From positions 2,604,001 to 2,668,000 of the forward strand of contig NZ_CP194857.1 in the NCBI RefSeq assembly GCF_051020515.1: DNA of 64,000 nt, in the 5' to 3' direction. The position numbers were made by a program, and so were the translations under genes. This DNA comes from CALKWS01 sp051020515 (GTDB lineage: Bacteria > Actinomycetota > Actinomycetes > Actinomycetales > Beutenbergiaceae). Position 1 is the stretch's first letter, and every line of letters starts with the position of its first letter. The notes below the pieces were generated by a model that searched no databases, had not been told where the DNA came from, and saw only the letters and a list, made by a program, of their open reading frames with translations. Positions 35,238 through 43,692 of the stretch are shown here, one piece after another.

Positions 35238-36202
35238 GGTGCTGTTCCTGCCTTGGATTCGGTGTGTGCGCGGGCGCTGCCGCCGGTGAGGGTGAGGAAG
35301 ACCTCATCGAGGGTGGGTAGCCGCAGCGCCAGCTCGGAGACCTCAACATCTGCGGCCCGCAGATGGTGAACGATCCGGGCGAATTCGTCCTCGCCGTTCA
35401 CGGGAACCGTCAGCACGCCGCGGCCGGTCCGGTCAGGGGCGTGGCCGGTGAGGTGCTGGACTGTGTCGGCGGCGACCTCGGTCATGGTGGGATCTCGCGG
35501 CTGGATGACGGCGATCTGGCCGCCGACGAGGTGTTTCAGGCCGGCCGGGGTGTCGTGGGCGATCACGCTCCCGTGGTCGATCACGGTGATCTCGTCGGCG
35601 AGCGCGTCCGCCTCTTCCAGGTACTGGGTGGTCAGCAGCACGGTGCACCCGTCGGCGGCCAGGGATCGGATGGTGCGCCACAGGTCCTCGCGCTTTCCCG
35701 GATCCAGCCCGGTGGTCGGCTCGTCGAGGAACACGATCCGCGGACGGCCCACCAGGCTTGCGGCCAGGTCGAGGCGGCGGCGCATGCCGCCGGAGTAGGT
35801 GCGGACCCGGCGCATCGCGGCATCACTCAGGCCGAACTGCTCGAGCAGGGCGGCGGCCCGGGCCCGCGCCTGGGCAGCGGTGAGGTCGAGCAACTGTCCC
35901 AGCAACCGGAGATTCTCCGTGCCGGTGAGGTCCTCATCGACGGCCGCGTACTGCCCGGTGAGCCCGATCATCCGCCGTACGTGGGCCGCCTCGGTCGCCA
36001 CGTCCATGCCACCGACAAGGGCCCGTCCGGAGTCCGCCCGCAGCAGTGTGGCCAGCACCCGGATGAGGGTTGTCTTACCCGCACCGTTTGGTCCGAGCAC
36101 ACCGAGCACGGTTCCCCAACGGGCCCGCAGGTTCAGGCCGGCCAGGGCGGTCGTGGTGCCGAAGCCCTTGACCAGGTCCTCGGTCTGGAATGCATAGGTC
36201 AT
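35234..36202 (-). CDS. ABC transporter ATP-binding protein (DrrA-like)
   Basis: A 322-residue ATPase of the daunorubicin-resistance type. Walker A GPNGAGKTT, signature YSGGMRRRLDLA, Walker B IVFLDEPTTGLD and the H-loop region TTQYLEEAD are all intact. The C-terminal extension with LRAADVEVSELALRLPTLDEVF is the DrrA-specific domain. Its ends overlap the oxidoreductase (36199) and the permease (35237), each by ATGA. It energises export by the downstream permease. Confidence 0.92.
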   Translation of the reverse strand: MTYAFQTEDLVKGFGTTTALAGLNLRARWGTVLGVLGPNGAGKTTLIRVLATLLRADSGRALVGGMDVATEAAHVRRMIGLTGQYAAVDEDLTGTENLRLLGQLLDLTAAQARARAAALLEQFGLSDAAMRRVRTYSGGMRRRLDLAASLVGRPRIVFLDEPTTGLDPGKREDLWRTIRSLAADGCTVLLTTQYLEEADALADEITVIDHGSVIAHDTPAGLKHLVGGQIAVIQPRDPTMTEVAADTVQHLTGHAPDRTGRGVLTVPVNGEDEFARIVHHLRAADVEVSELALRLPTLDEVFLTLTGGSARAHTESKAGTAP

Positions 36203-37515
36203 ACCTTCACCTGATCCACATCGACGGGGCGGCGCGGGGCGAACACCTGATCGGGGTCGTACTCGCGTGTGATCTGCTCGAGCCGGCGCAGGGTCCGGTC
36301 CGGGTAGGCGGCAGCGATCGCCGCCGCCGACGCGGAGGACTGGAAGTTCACGTAACTACCGGTCCCGTGCCGGGCGACGGCGTCCCAGCTGTGGATCCGG
36401 GTTGGCGCCGCGGCCCCGGGACCGGCGCTGAACCGCACGGCGATCGCCAGCGCCTCGGCCGACCGGTGATGGAATGCCGTGGCCTCGTGCGGTACGCGGG
36501 CGAATGCGCCGCCCAGGGCGCGCATGGTCAGGATGGTCGGGGCAGCAGCGAAGACACCGGCGACCTCGGCGAGCACGGCATCGCTGAGGTCCGGAAGGAA
36601 CGCGTTGTCCAACGTCACCTGCATCCCCGGCGGATGATCGACATCCCGGAGGACATCGGCGTAGGGGCGCACGTCGACGTCATCCTGCACCACCGTGCCC
36701 AGGCCCGGGAGGGCGGTGAGGGTGGCTCCGGCCTCCTCCCGGCTGCCGGCGAAGCACAGTTCCAGCACCCCCGCGGCGGGCTGATCGCCCATGGCGGGCA
36801 TCAGGGTGAGGACCGTGGTCAGACGTTCGTCCGCGCCGCGCTGGAACTCACGCCAGCGGCCGAGCAGGGCCAACGGGTCCTCGAGGGCGTAGGTCACGGT
36901 GCCGAAGACGACGTTCGCCACCGGCTGGGCGACGAAGTCGAACCGGGTGACGACGCCGACGGTGCCGCCACCCCCGCGCACGGCCCAGAAGAGGTCGGCG
37001 TGCCGCGTCGCCGACACCTGGCGGATGTGGCCGTCGGCGGTGACGAGTTCGGCGCCCACCAGACTGTCGATGGCCAGGCCGTAGCGACGCACCATCCAAC
37101 CGATCCCGCCCCCGAGGGTCAGCCCGCCGACGCCGACGCTGCTGGTGTCGCCGGACGTCAGGGCGAGGCCGAAGGGACGTAGTTCCTCGGCGACCTGACC
37201 CCAGCACGCACCGCCACCGACCCGCACCAGCCGTGCGGTCACGTCGACCTCCACACCGTGCATCGCGCGCAGGTCGAGCAGTAGGCCGTGATGCGGGGTC
37301 GTCACCCCCGCGGTGCTGTGTCCACCGGCCCGCACGGTCAGGGGGAGTCGATGGGCGCGGGCGAACCGGATGGCACGGGTGACCTCGCGCGCCGTGCGCG
37401 GCCGTACGATCAACTCGGGACTGCCCTGGCCCAGCATCGTTGTGGCGGCGTCGGCATAGCCGGCCTCACCCGGGCGCAGGACGTCCAGGTCGTTCAACGT
37501 GGCATCGGTGGTCAT
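36199..37515 (-). CDS. FAD-linked oxidase (berberine-bridge-enzyme type)
   Basis: A 438-residue flavoprotein of the FAD_binding_4/BBE family. The pyrophosphate-binding region includes VRAGGHSTAG, whose His is the usual 8-alpha covalent FAD ligand. The segment where bicovalent members have a second ligand Cys reads SGDTSSVGVGGLTLGGG, with no Cys, so single covalent attachment is predicted. The C-terminal BBE segment is YVNFQSS...EYDPDQVFAPRRPV. ATG 37515 follows GAGGAGG. It is the first gene of an ATGA-linked operon with a DrrAB-like exporter. Relatives oxidise sugars, alkaloids or polyketide tailoring substrates; substrate not predictable. Confidence 0.88.
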   Translation of the reverse strand: MTTDATLNDLDVLRPGEAGYADAATTMLGQGSPELIVRPRTAREVTRAIRFARAHRLPLTVRAGGHSTAGVTTPHHGLLLDLRAMHGVEVDVTARLVRVGGGACWGQVAEELRPFGLALTSGDTSSVGVGGLTLGGGIGWMVRRYGLAIDSLVGAELVTADGHIRQVSATRHADLFWAVRGGGGTVGVVTRFDFVAQPVANVVFGTVTYALEDPLALLGRWREFQRGADERLTTVLTLMPAMGDQPAAGVLELCFAGSREEAGATLTALPGLGTVVQDDVDVRPYADVLRDVDHPPGMQVTLDNAFLPDLSDAVLAEVAGVFAAAPTILTMRALGGAFARVPHEATAFHHRSAEALAIAVRFSAGPGAAAPTRIHSWDAVARHGTGSYVNFQSSASAAAIAAAYPDRTLRRLEQITREYDPDQVFAPRRPVDVDQVKV

Positions 37516-37703
37516 GCTGTTCTCCTCCTCGGTGTGCGGGTACGTGTCGAGCCAACCCGCTGCGGACTGCGCCGTCGTCGGCTGCCGGGCGACACCTCGA
37601 ACCGACCCGGGCGGAGCGTCGCGGGTGCCGGCGTACTCCGCTGGGCGCTGGGCGCAGGCCGGGGCTACTGCGCAGGGAGGACGAAAGGACTGGTGCCCCT
37701 CGC

Positions 37704-37709
37704 TACAGT
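37704..37709 (+). promoter_or_regulatory. -10 box of the second kinase/regulator pair
   Basis: TACAGT lies 6 nt before ATG 37716 with no ribosome-binding site between, as at the other leaderless starts of the window. Confidence 0.45.
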
Positions 37710-37715
37710 TCCCGG

Positions 37716-38498
37716 ATGAAGACCGATCGGGGCTGGAAACGGTTCTACGCCACCGGGTGGCTGGTCGCGGCCGTGGTCGGCGCGGTCGGCTTCACCGAGT
37801 GGTTGCAGCGGGTGCGCGCCGTCGAGGAGAAGCTGGCCGAGTCCGAGCGGGCCCGGCAGGCCGTGGTGCAACGGGTGGCGGCCGAGGAGCGGCTGCGCAT
37901 CGCCCGTGAACTGCACGACTCCCTCACCCACAGCATCTCGGTGATCAAGGTGCAGTCCGGCGTGGCCGCGCACCTGGCCCGCAAGCGCGGTGAGGAGGTG
38001 CCCGAGGCACTCACGACGATCCAGGAGGCGGCCGGTGACGCTGCCCTGGAGCTGCGGGAGACCCTGGGGATCCTGCGCCGCGACGGCGAGCACAATGGCC
38101 GCGGTGCGGGCGAGTTGCGCCGTCTCGTCGAGAGTGCCCGTGCTGCCGGCCTGCAGGTCGAGCTCGAGGTGATCGGGCTCGCCCGCGTCTTGCCCTACGA
38201 GGTGGACGCGGCCATCTACCGGATCGCACAGGAAGCGTTGACCAACGTCTCCCGGCACGCTGGTCCGACCACGGTGCGGGTGCGGCTCTGCTACGACGAT
38301 GCGCAGGTGAGGCTGCAGGTCGACGACGACGGGTTGGGGCACGACGGGGTGCCGGCGAGCGCGGGGCTGGGCCTGAGGGGGATGCGTGAGCGCACCGCCG
38401 CGCTCGGGGGGGGTCGGCTCGTGGCGCGGGGGCAGCCGGACGGGGGCTTCACGGTTCGGGCCGAACTTCCCGACCGCTCCGTGGGGGCACGCCGATGA
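37716..38498 (+). CDS. compact sensor histidine kinase
   Basis: A 260-residue HisKA_3 kinase with a single membrane helix (GWLVAAVVGAVGFTEWL, about 14-30), short for a sensor. A coiled linker leads to the phospho-His box IARELHDSLTHSISVIKVQ, then the ATPase domain (QEALTNVSRHAG, LGLRGMRER). With no external loop it must sense membrane state or a cytoplasmic cue. The frame upstream is not coding-like, so I see no lost N-terminus. The stop overlaps the regulator gene by ATGA. It is divergent from the flavin-oxidase/exporter operon, its plausible target. Confidence 0.87.
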   Translation: MKTDRGWKRFYATGWLVAAVVGAVGFTEWLQRVRAVEEKLAESERARQAVVQRVAAEERLRIARELHDSLTHSISVIKVQSGVAAHLARKRGEEVPEALTTIQEAAGDAALELRETLGILRRDGEHNGRGAGELRRLVESARAAGLQVELEVIGLARVLPYEVDAAIYRIAQEALTNVSRHAGPTTVRVRLCYDDAQVRLQVDDDGLGHDGVPASAGLGLRGMRERTAALGGGRLVARGQPDGGFTVRAELPDRSVGARR

Positions 38499-39163
38499 TC
38501 AGCATCGTCCTGGTCGACGACCAACCCCTGATCAGGACCGGGATACGCGCGTTGCTCGACGCCGAGGACGGCTTCTCCGTCGTCGCCGAGGGCGGGGACG
38601 GACGGGAGGCGGTGGCGCTGGCGCTCGAGCACCGGCCCGACCTGATCGTCATGGACATCCAGATGCCGCTGATCGACGGGATCGAGGCTACCCGGCGGAT
38701 CGCGGCGCGGACGGAACTGACCGCCACCCGGGTGGTGATGCTGACCAACTTCGGGCTGGACGAGCACGTGTTCGCCGCCCTCCGGGCCGGTGCGGCCGGA
38801 TTCCTGGTCAAGGACACCGAACCGGCCGACCTCGTGCAGGGGCTGGGGGTGCTGGCCGCCGGCGAGTCGCTGCTCTCCCCGGCCATCACCCGGACCCTCA
38901 TCAGCGAGTTCGTCTCCCGGCCGTCCACGCAGATCTCGACCGAGGCCGTGCGGTACCTGACGAGCCGCGAGCGAGAGGTCGTGGCCCTGGTCGGGCACGG
39001 CCTGAGCAACACCGAGATCGCCGATCACCTCGTGGTCAGCCCCACCACGGCCAAGACCCATGTGAGCCGTGCGATGGCCAAGGTGCACGCCCGCGACCGG
39101 GCCCAACTGGTGGTGTTCGCCTACGAGGCAGGTTTGGTGGCGCCCCGGGAGTCGCGTACCTGA
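38495..39163 (+). CDS. NarL/LuxR-family response regulator
   Basis: A 222-residue regulator. Receiver: VLVDDQ, phospho-Asp in LIVMDIQMPLIDG, Lys in FLVKDTEP. DNA-binding: LTSREREVVALVGHGLSN then KTHVSRAMAKVHAR. It is translated with the preceding kinase (ATGA overlap) and followed by a strong terminator at 39223. Divergent position suggests control of the BBE oxidase/DrrAB operon. Confidence 0.92.
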   Translation: MISIVLVDDQPLIRTGIRALLDAEDGFSVVAEGGDGREAVALALEHRPDLIVMDIQMPLIDGIEATRRIAARTELTATRVVMLTNFGLDEHVFAALRAGAAGFLVKDTEPADLVQGLGVLAAGESLLSPAITRTLISEFVSRPSTQISTEAVRYLTSREREVVALVGHGLSNTEIADHLVVSPTTAKTHVSRAMAKVHARDRAQLVVFAYEAGLVAPRESRT

Positions 39164-39222
39164 CCGAGGCGCGCCGGTGCGTGCGCCCGGATGCCTCCGG
39201 GCGGGCAGGGGCGACGACGACG

Positions 39223-39255
39223 AACGCCCTGGGTGCGCGAGGCACCCAGGGCGTT
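39223..39255. terminator. hairpin terminator after the second two-component operon
   Basis: A perfect 14-bp inverted repeat, AACGCCCTGGGTGC and GCACCCAGGGCGTT, around a 5-nt loop. It lies between the convergent regulator (ends 39163) and membrane-protein gene (ends 39305), so it can serve both strands. Confidence 0.75.
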
Positions 39256-39304
39256 GTGATCAGCGAGCCCGGGCCGGCTGACGTCGTCGGCCCCGGCGCG
39301 GGCA

Positions 39305-39837
39305 CTACCGGGAGGGTTCGGCCTCGCGCTCCTTGGCGGCCGGTGCGGCACCCGCGGGTTCGTTCGCGACCAGGGCGAAGCCGATCCGGCGCATGCCCCA
39401 GGCCACCACGATGAACACCACGCCCAGGCCGATCACCAGCGCGGACACCCCGTAGGCCAGCACGGAGGTGAACAGCGAGGCGCGCAGGAACGAGGCGTTC
39501 ATGACCGAGTCGCGCTGGGCCTGCAGTTCCTCGTGCTCGGCCGTGCCCGGCTCGACGTCACGCATCGCGCTGCCCAGTTCGGCGTAGGTGCGGCCCTCGG
39601 TGCCGGCCAGTGCGTGCTCGTTGATCACATCCGCCTGGGCGTAGGCGTCAGCGGGCCGCGCACCTCCTCCCCGGCGAACCAGCGGGCGTCCCCGGGGATG
39701 GTGATGTTCTCATCGTTCAACTGCGAACTGACCATTCCCCAGGTGGTCGCCCCGGCGGCGATGAAGGCGATGCCGAAGGCCAGCAGGATGACTCCCAGGA
39801 CCTTGGTGGCTTTGAAAGAACGAACGACTGCGGACAT
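39305..39837 (-). CDS. conserved two-helix membrane protein, one frame break
   Basis: About 177 residues. Helix one is ATKVLGVILLAFGIAFIAAGATTWG and helix two YGVSALVIGLGVVFIVVAWGM (each written here only in part of its length by position 8-32 and 125-146). Between them lies an exported-looking segment with NDENITIPGD and INEHALAGTEGRTYAELG. I recognise an actinobacterial family often mislabelled as an aromatic ring-opening dioxygenase; no dioxygenase motif exists. One base is missing near 39645, between VRGPL and DAYAQADVINEH. ATG 39837 follows AGAAGG. Function unknown. Confidence 0.7.
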
Positions 39838-39950
39838 GGTGACCTTCTCAATCTGTCGTGGTGGTGTGATCACGTTGGTTCGATCCTGGTCCATTCGCGA
39901 CCGGGAAATCTGGGCCGGAAGTCCCGGCCCGACTATGACCCAGAGCACAT

Positions 39951-39956
39951 TAGACT
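39951..39956 (+). promoter_or_regulatory. -10 box of ilvD, leaderless start
   Basis: TAGACT ends 7 nt before ATG 39964, identical to the gatC arrangement. No ribosome-binding site is present. Confidence 0.55.
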
Positions 39957-39963
39957 GGCCGGC

Positions 39964-41692
39964 ATGACTGCCCCCACCAGTGATAGTTCCAGATCCCAGG
40001 CCCCCGATTTCAAGCCCCGGAGCCGTGTCGTCACCGATGGCCTGGAGGCCACCGGAGCGCGCGGGATGCTCCGGGCGGTGGGTCTGGGGGATGACGACTT
40101 CGCCAAGCCCCAGATCGGCATAGCTTCCTCCTGGAACGAGATCACCCGTGCAACCTGTCCCTTGACCGCCTGGCCCAGGGGGCCAAGGCCGGCGTGCACG
40201 CCGGCGGTGGGTATCCGCTGGAGTTCGGGACGATCTCGGTCTCCGACGGGATCTCGATGGGCCACGAGGGGATGCACTTCTCCCTGGTGTCCCGGGACGT
40301 GATCGCCGACTCGGTGGAGACGGTGATGCAGGCGGAGCGCCTCGACGGCTCGGTGCTGCTGGCCGGGTGCGACAAGTCGCTGCCGGGGATGCTGATGGCC
40401 GCGGCCCGGCTGGACCTGGCTGCGGTGTTCCTCTACGCCGGCTCGATCATGCCCGGCTGGGTGAAGCTCTCCGACGGCACCGAGAAGGACGTCACCATCA
40501 TCGATGCCTTCGAGGCCGTGGGAGCCTGTTCGCGGGGCCTGATGAGCGAGGAGGACGTGGGCCGCATCGAGCGGGCCATCTGCCCCGGCGAAGGAGCCTG
40601 CGGTGGGATGTACACCGCCAACACGATGGCCTCGGTGGCCGAGGCGAGGCGATCGGGATGTCGCTGCCCGGCAGCGCCGCTCCGCCCTCGGCGGACCGGC
40701 GCCGGGACAGTTTCGCGCTGAAGTCCGGGGAGGCCGTGGTGGAGATGTTGCGCCAGGGGATCACCGCCCGGCAGATCATGACCAAGGAGGCCTTCGAGAA
40801 CGCCATCGCGGTGGTGATGGCCTTCGGCGGGTCCACCAACGCGGTGCTGCACCTGCTCGCGATCGCCCACGAGGCGGAGGTGGAGTTGACCCTGGAGGAC
40901 TTCTCCCGCATCGCTGACCGGGTGCCCCACCTGGGGGACCTCAAGCCGTTCGGCCGGTACGTGATGACCGATGTGGACCGGATCGGTGGGGTCCCGGTGG
41001 TGATGAAGGCGCTCCTGGACGCGGGCCTGCTGCACGGGGACTGCCTCACCGTGACCGGGCGCACCGTGGCCGAGAACCTCGCCGACGTGGCCCCTCCGGA
41101 CCCGGACGGGAAGATCCTGCGTGCCATCGGCGACCCGATCCACCCGACCGGCGGGATCACCATCCTGCACGGTTCCCTGGCCCCGGAGGGTGCGGTGGTC
41201 AAGTCCGCCGGGTTCGACTCCGACGTGTTCGAGGGCACCGCGCGGGTCTTCGACCGTGAGCGCGGGGCGATGGACGCCCTGGAGGACGGCACGATCACCG
41301 CAGGTGACGTCGTCGTCATCCGGTACGAGGGTCCCAAGGGCGGACCGGGGATGCGCGAGATGCTCGCCATCACCGGGATGATCAAGGGCGCCGGCCTGGG
41401 CAAGGACGTGCTGCTGCTGACCGATGGGCGCTTCTCCGGGGGCACCACCGGGTTGTGCGTGGGTCACGTGGCCCCCGAAGCGGTGGACGGCGGACCGATC
41501 GCCTTCGTGCGCGACGGTGACCGGATCCGCCTGGACGTGGCGAACAAGACGATGGACCTGCTGGTCGACGACGAGGAACTCCAGCGTCGCCGGGAGGTCT
41601 GGGAGCCGCTGCCCCCGACCTACACCCGCGGGGTGCTGGCCAAGTACGCCAAGCTGGTCAAGTCCGCCTCGGTGGGGGCGGTGCTCGGCTGA
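39964..41692 (+). CDS. ilvD: dihydroxy-acid dehydratase, two frame breaks
   Basis: Iron-sulfur enzyme that dehydrates dihydroxy-isovalerate and dihydroxy-methylvalerate, third step of valine and isoleucine synthesis. About 575 residues after repair. Cluster ligands: Cys in PCNLSLD, AGCDKSLPG and GACGGMYTANTM. The first break is a missing C at 40145-40147, exactly before the PCN motif. The second is a tandem duplication of GAGGC at 40641-40650, which separates ASVAEA from IGMSLPGSAAPP. The rest is uninterrupted to AKYAKLVKSASVGAVLG. Other ilv genes lie 5-9 kb downstream. Confidence 0.94.
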
Positions 41693-41694
41693 CG

Positions 41695-42084
41695 ATGACG
41701 TTCGAGCCCGGCGGCGACGCCCGCATCCCGAACCAGATCGGTCCCTCCGGCCGGAAACGCGGCGGGCGTCCGGAGCCGGGCTCGCCGCAGGCCTTCACGA
41801 TGGCCATCGTTCAGGTCGGCGTGGTCAATGCCGTCCTGCTCACGGCCGCGATCGTGGCCGTCTACGCACTGGAAGTCGTCGATCCGCAGACCGGGGTCTG
41901 GTTGGTGCTCGGCGCGGCGCTGGTGGGCGGTGTGCTGATGATGCTGGTCCTGGTGGGACATCGGCGCCGGCGCGCCCAGTACGCCCGAAGCCCGCAGGGG
42001 AGGAGGGCGGCGGGTAGTCCTCCGGTCGACCACCACGGTTCCCCGGGCGGGGGAGAACGCCGGGCTCCTGGGGCATGGGATTGA
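41695..42084 (+). CDS. hypothetical two-helix membrane protein
   Basis: 129 residues, function unknown. A basic N-terminus (NQIGPSGRKRGGRPEPG) precedes helices AIVQVGVVNAVLLTAAIVAV and WLVLGAALVGGVLMMLVLVG, then a basic, Pro/Gly-rich tail. ATG 41695 is 2 nt after the ilvD stop, so it is read from the ilvD message if it is translated. I see no homology to named families. Confidence 0.55.
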   Translation: MTFEPGGDARIPNQIGPSGRKRGGRPEPGSPQAFTMAIVQVGVVNAVLLTAAIVAVYALEVVDPQTGVWLVLGAALVGGVLMMLVLVGHRRRRAQYARSPQGRRAAGSPPVDHHGSPGGGERRAPGAWD

Positions 42085-42139
42085 ACCGGCGGCCCGGTAG
42101 CATTCGGACCGGGCTAAGCACAGCGAGGAGCAGCAGGCC

Positions 42140-42988
42140 ATGACGACGATCCCCGTACTGGATGCGCCGGCCGAGCAGGCCGTGGCGAGCGTCGCGGAAC
42201 AACTCAGCGGTCAGGTGCCGCTCGGGGTCGCCTACTCAGGTGGGGTGGACTCGGCCACGTTGCTCGCCCTGGCGGTTCGCGAACTCGGCACCGAGAACGT
42301 GGTGGCGATCCTGGGCATCTCACCGAGCCTGGCCACCGACGAACGCGCCGCGGCCCATGCCACGGCTGCGGCGATCGGGGCTCGGGTGGTGGAGGTCGAA
42401 ACCCACGAGGCAGACTCGGCGCAGTACCGGGCCAACGGGCCGGACCGGTGCTTCCACTGCAAGGACGAGCTGTTCACCCGCATCTCCGCCGAGCTCGTCA
42501 GTGAACTCGGCCTGACCGCCGTCGCCTACGGCGAGAACGCCGACGACGCCAAGCGGCCGGACCGTCCCGGCGCCCAGGCTGCCACCAACCACCGGGTGCT
42601 CCGACCGCTGGCACAGGCGCAGATGACCAAGGCGATGGTGCGCCAGGTCGCCCGTGCCCTGGCCCTGCCGGTGGCGGACAAGCCGGCCGCACCGTGCCTG
42701 GCCTCGCGCATCCCGCACTACGAGGAGGTCACACCGGAGAAACTGCGCCAGGTGGATCAGGCCGAGGCGGGCCTGCGCCGCCTCGGCTTCACCGACTGCC
42801 GCGTGCGCCACCACGGTGACGTCGCCCGGCTCGAGTTGCTCCCGCAGGAGATGCACAGTGCCGTGCAACAGCGCGAGGAGGTCGACCGGGTGGTCCGGGA
42901 CGCCGGCTTCCGGTTCGCGGCGATGGACCTGCGTGGCATCCAGTCCGGTGCCTTCACCCTGCCGCTGGTTTCCGTCACCCATGCGTGA
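42140..42988 (+). CDS. larE: nickel-pincer cofactor sulfur transferase LarE
   Basis: PP-loop enzyme that adds sulfur to the nicotinate-derived precursor of the nickel-pincer nucleotide cofactor of lactate racemase-type enzymes. 282 residues. The ATP motif SGGVDS is at 33-38. Cys186 in KPAAPCLASRI matches the sulfur-donor Cys of sacrificial LarE proteins. Two further cysteines, Cys104 and Cys107 (RCFHCK), make the three-Cys set reported for [4Fe-4S]-dependent, catalytic LarE enzymes, so that variant is inferred here. ATG 42140 has GAGGAG upstream. The 3' end overlaps larB by 8 bp. Confidence 0.9.
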   Translation: MTTIPVLDAPAEQAVASVAEQLSGQVPLGVAYSGGVDSATLLALAVRELGTENVVAILGISPSLATDERAAAHATAAAIGARVVEVETHEADSAQYRANGPDRCFHCKDELFTRISAELVSELGLTAVAYGENADDAKRPDRPGAQAATNHRVLRPLAQAQMTKAMVRQVARALALPVADKPAAPCLASRIPHYEEVTPEKLRQVDQAEAGLRRLGFTDCRVRHHGDVARLELLPQEMHSAVQQREEVDRVVRDAGFRFAAMDLRGIQSGAFTLPLVSVTHA

Positions 42989-43658
42989 GGCCTGGCGACC
43001 GGGCCCCGAACTCGACCGGATCGCCCACCTCGATCACGACCGCGCGGCCCGGCGTGGCTACCCCGAGGCGGTGCTGTGTGAGCCCAAGAGCCTCGAGCAA
43101 CTCGCCCGCATCGCCGCCGAGGTCGGTGCCGGGGGCACGCCCACACTGTTCACCCGCGCCTCGGCCGAACAGGCGCACGCCATCCTGGCGGTGCTGCCCG
43201 ACGCCTATCACGACCCCGGCGCCCGGCTGCTCGCCTGGCCCGCGCAGCCGCCCGAAGCGGACGGCGGGCTCGTCGTCGTCCTGGCCGCCGGGACCTCCGA
43301 CCTGCCGGTGGCACGTGAGGCCGAGTTGACCGCCCGCTACCTGGGCCGGTCCACCGAACTGGTGGTCGATGTGGGGGTGGCGGGTCTGCACCGGGTGCTG
43401 GGACATCTGGACCTGCTGCGCGGTGCGCGGGCCGTCGTCGTGGCAGCCGGTATGGACGGGGCCCTGCCGAGCGTGGTGGCGGGGTTGGTGAGCGCCCCGG
43501 TGGTGGCGGTGCCCACGTCCGTGGGCTACGGCGCGGCGTTCGCCGGGCTCGCGCCGCTGCTGTCGATGCTCAACGCCTGCGCCCCGGGTGTCGCGGTGGT
43601 CAACATCGACAATGGCTACGGCGGTGGGCATCTGGCCGCCCAGATCGCCGCTTCCTGA
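42981..43658 (+). CDS. larB: nickel-pincer cofactor biosynthesis carboxylase LarB
   Basis: Carboxylates and hydrolyses nicotinic acid adenine dinucleotide, the first step of pincer-cofactor synthesis. 225 residues. The C-terminal half resembles PurE/AIR carboxylase, with VVVLAAGTSDLPVAREAE, GVAGLHRVLGHL, VVVAAGMDGALPSVVAGL, PTSVGYG and NIDNGYGGGHLAAQIA. The start ATG 42981 lies inside larE (ATGCGTGA overlap), so the two are coupled. No larC (nickel insertion) or larA lies in the window. Confidence 0.92.
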   Translation: MREAWRPGPELDRIAHLDHDRAARRGYPEAVLCEPKSLEQLARIAAEVGAGGTPTLFTRASAEQAHAILAVLPDAYHDPGARLLAWPAQPPEADGGLVVVLAAGTSDLPVAREAELTARYLGRSTELVVDVGVAGLHRVLGHLDLLRGARAVVVAAGMDGALPSVVAGLVSAPVVAVPTSVGYGAAFAGLAPLLSMLNACAPGVAVVNIDNGYGGGHLAAQIAAS

Positions 43659-43692
43659 CCGGCACCCCTCCAGGCTGCGGAGGGCGGCCGGG

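Noticed and set aside
39305..39837. Aromatic ring-opening dioxygenase
   Set aside because: Only two membrane helices and a short exported loop are visible; no metal ligands or dioxygenase fold.
42092..42114. Hairpin GCCCGGT...ACCGGGC upstream of larE as a riboswitch
   Set aside because: Seven base pairs with a 9-nt loop and no further conserved structure; more likely chance or the end of the preceding transcript.
41695..43658. A larC gene hidden by a frameshift near larEB
   Set aside because: The spacing between ilvD, the small membrane protein, larE, larB and the regulator leaves no room for a protein of LarC size in any frame.
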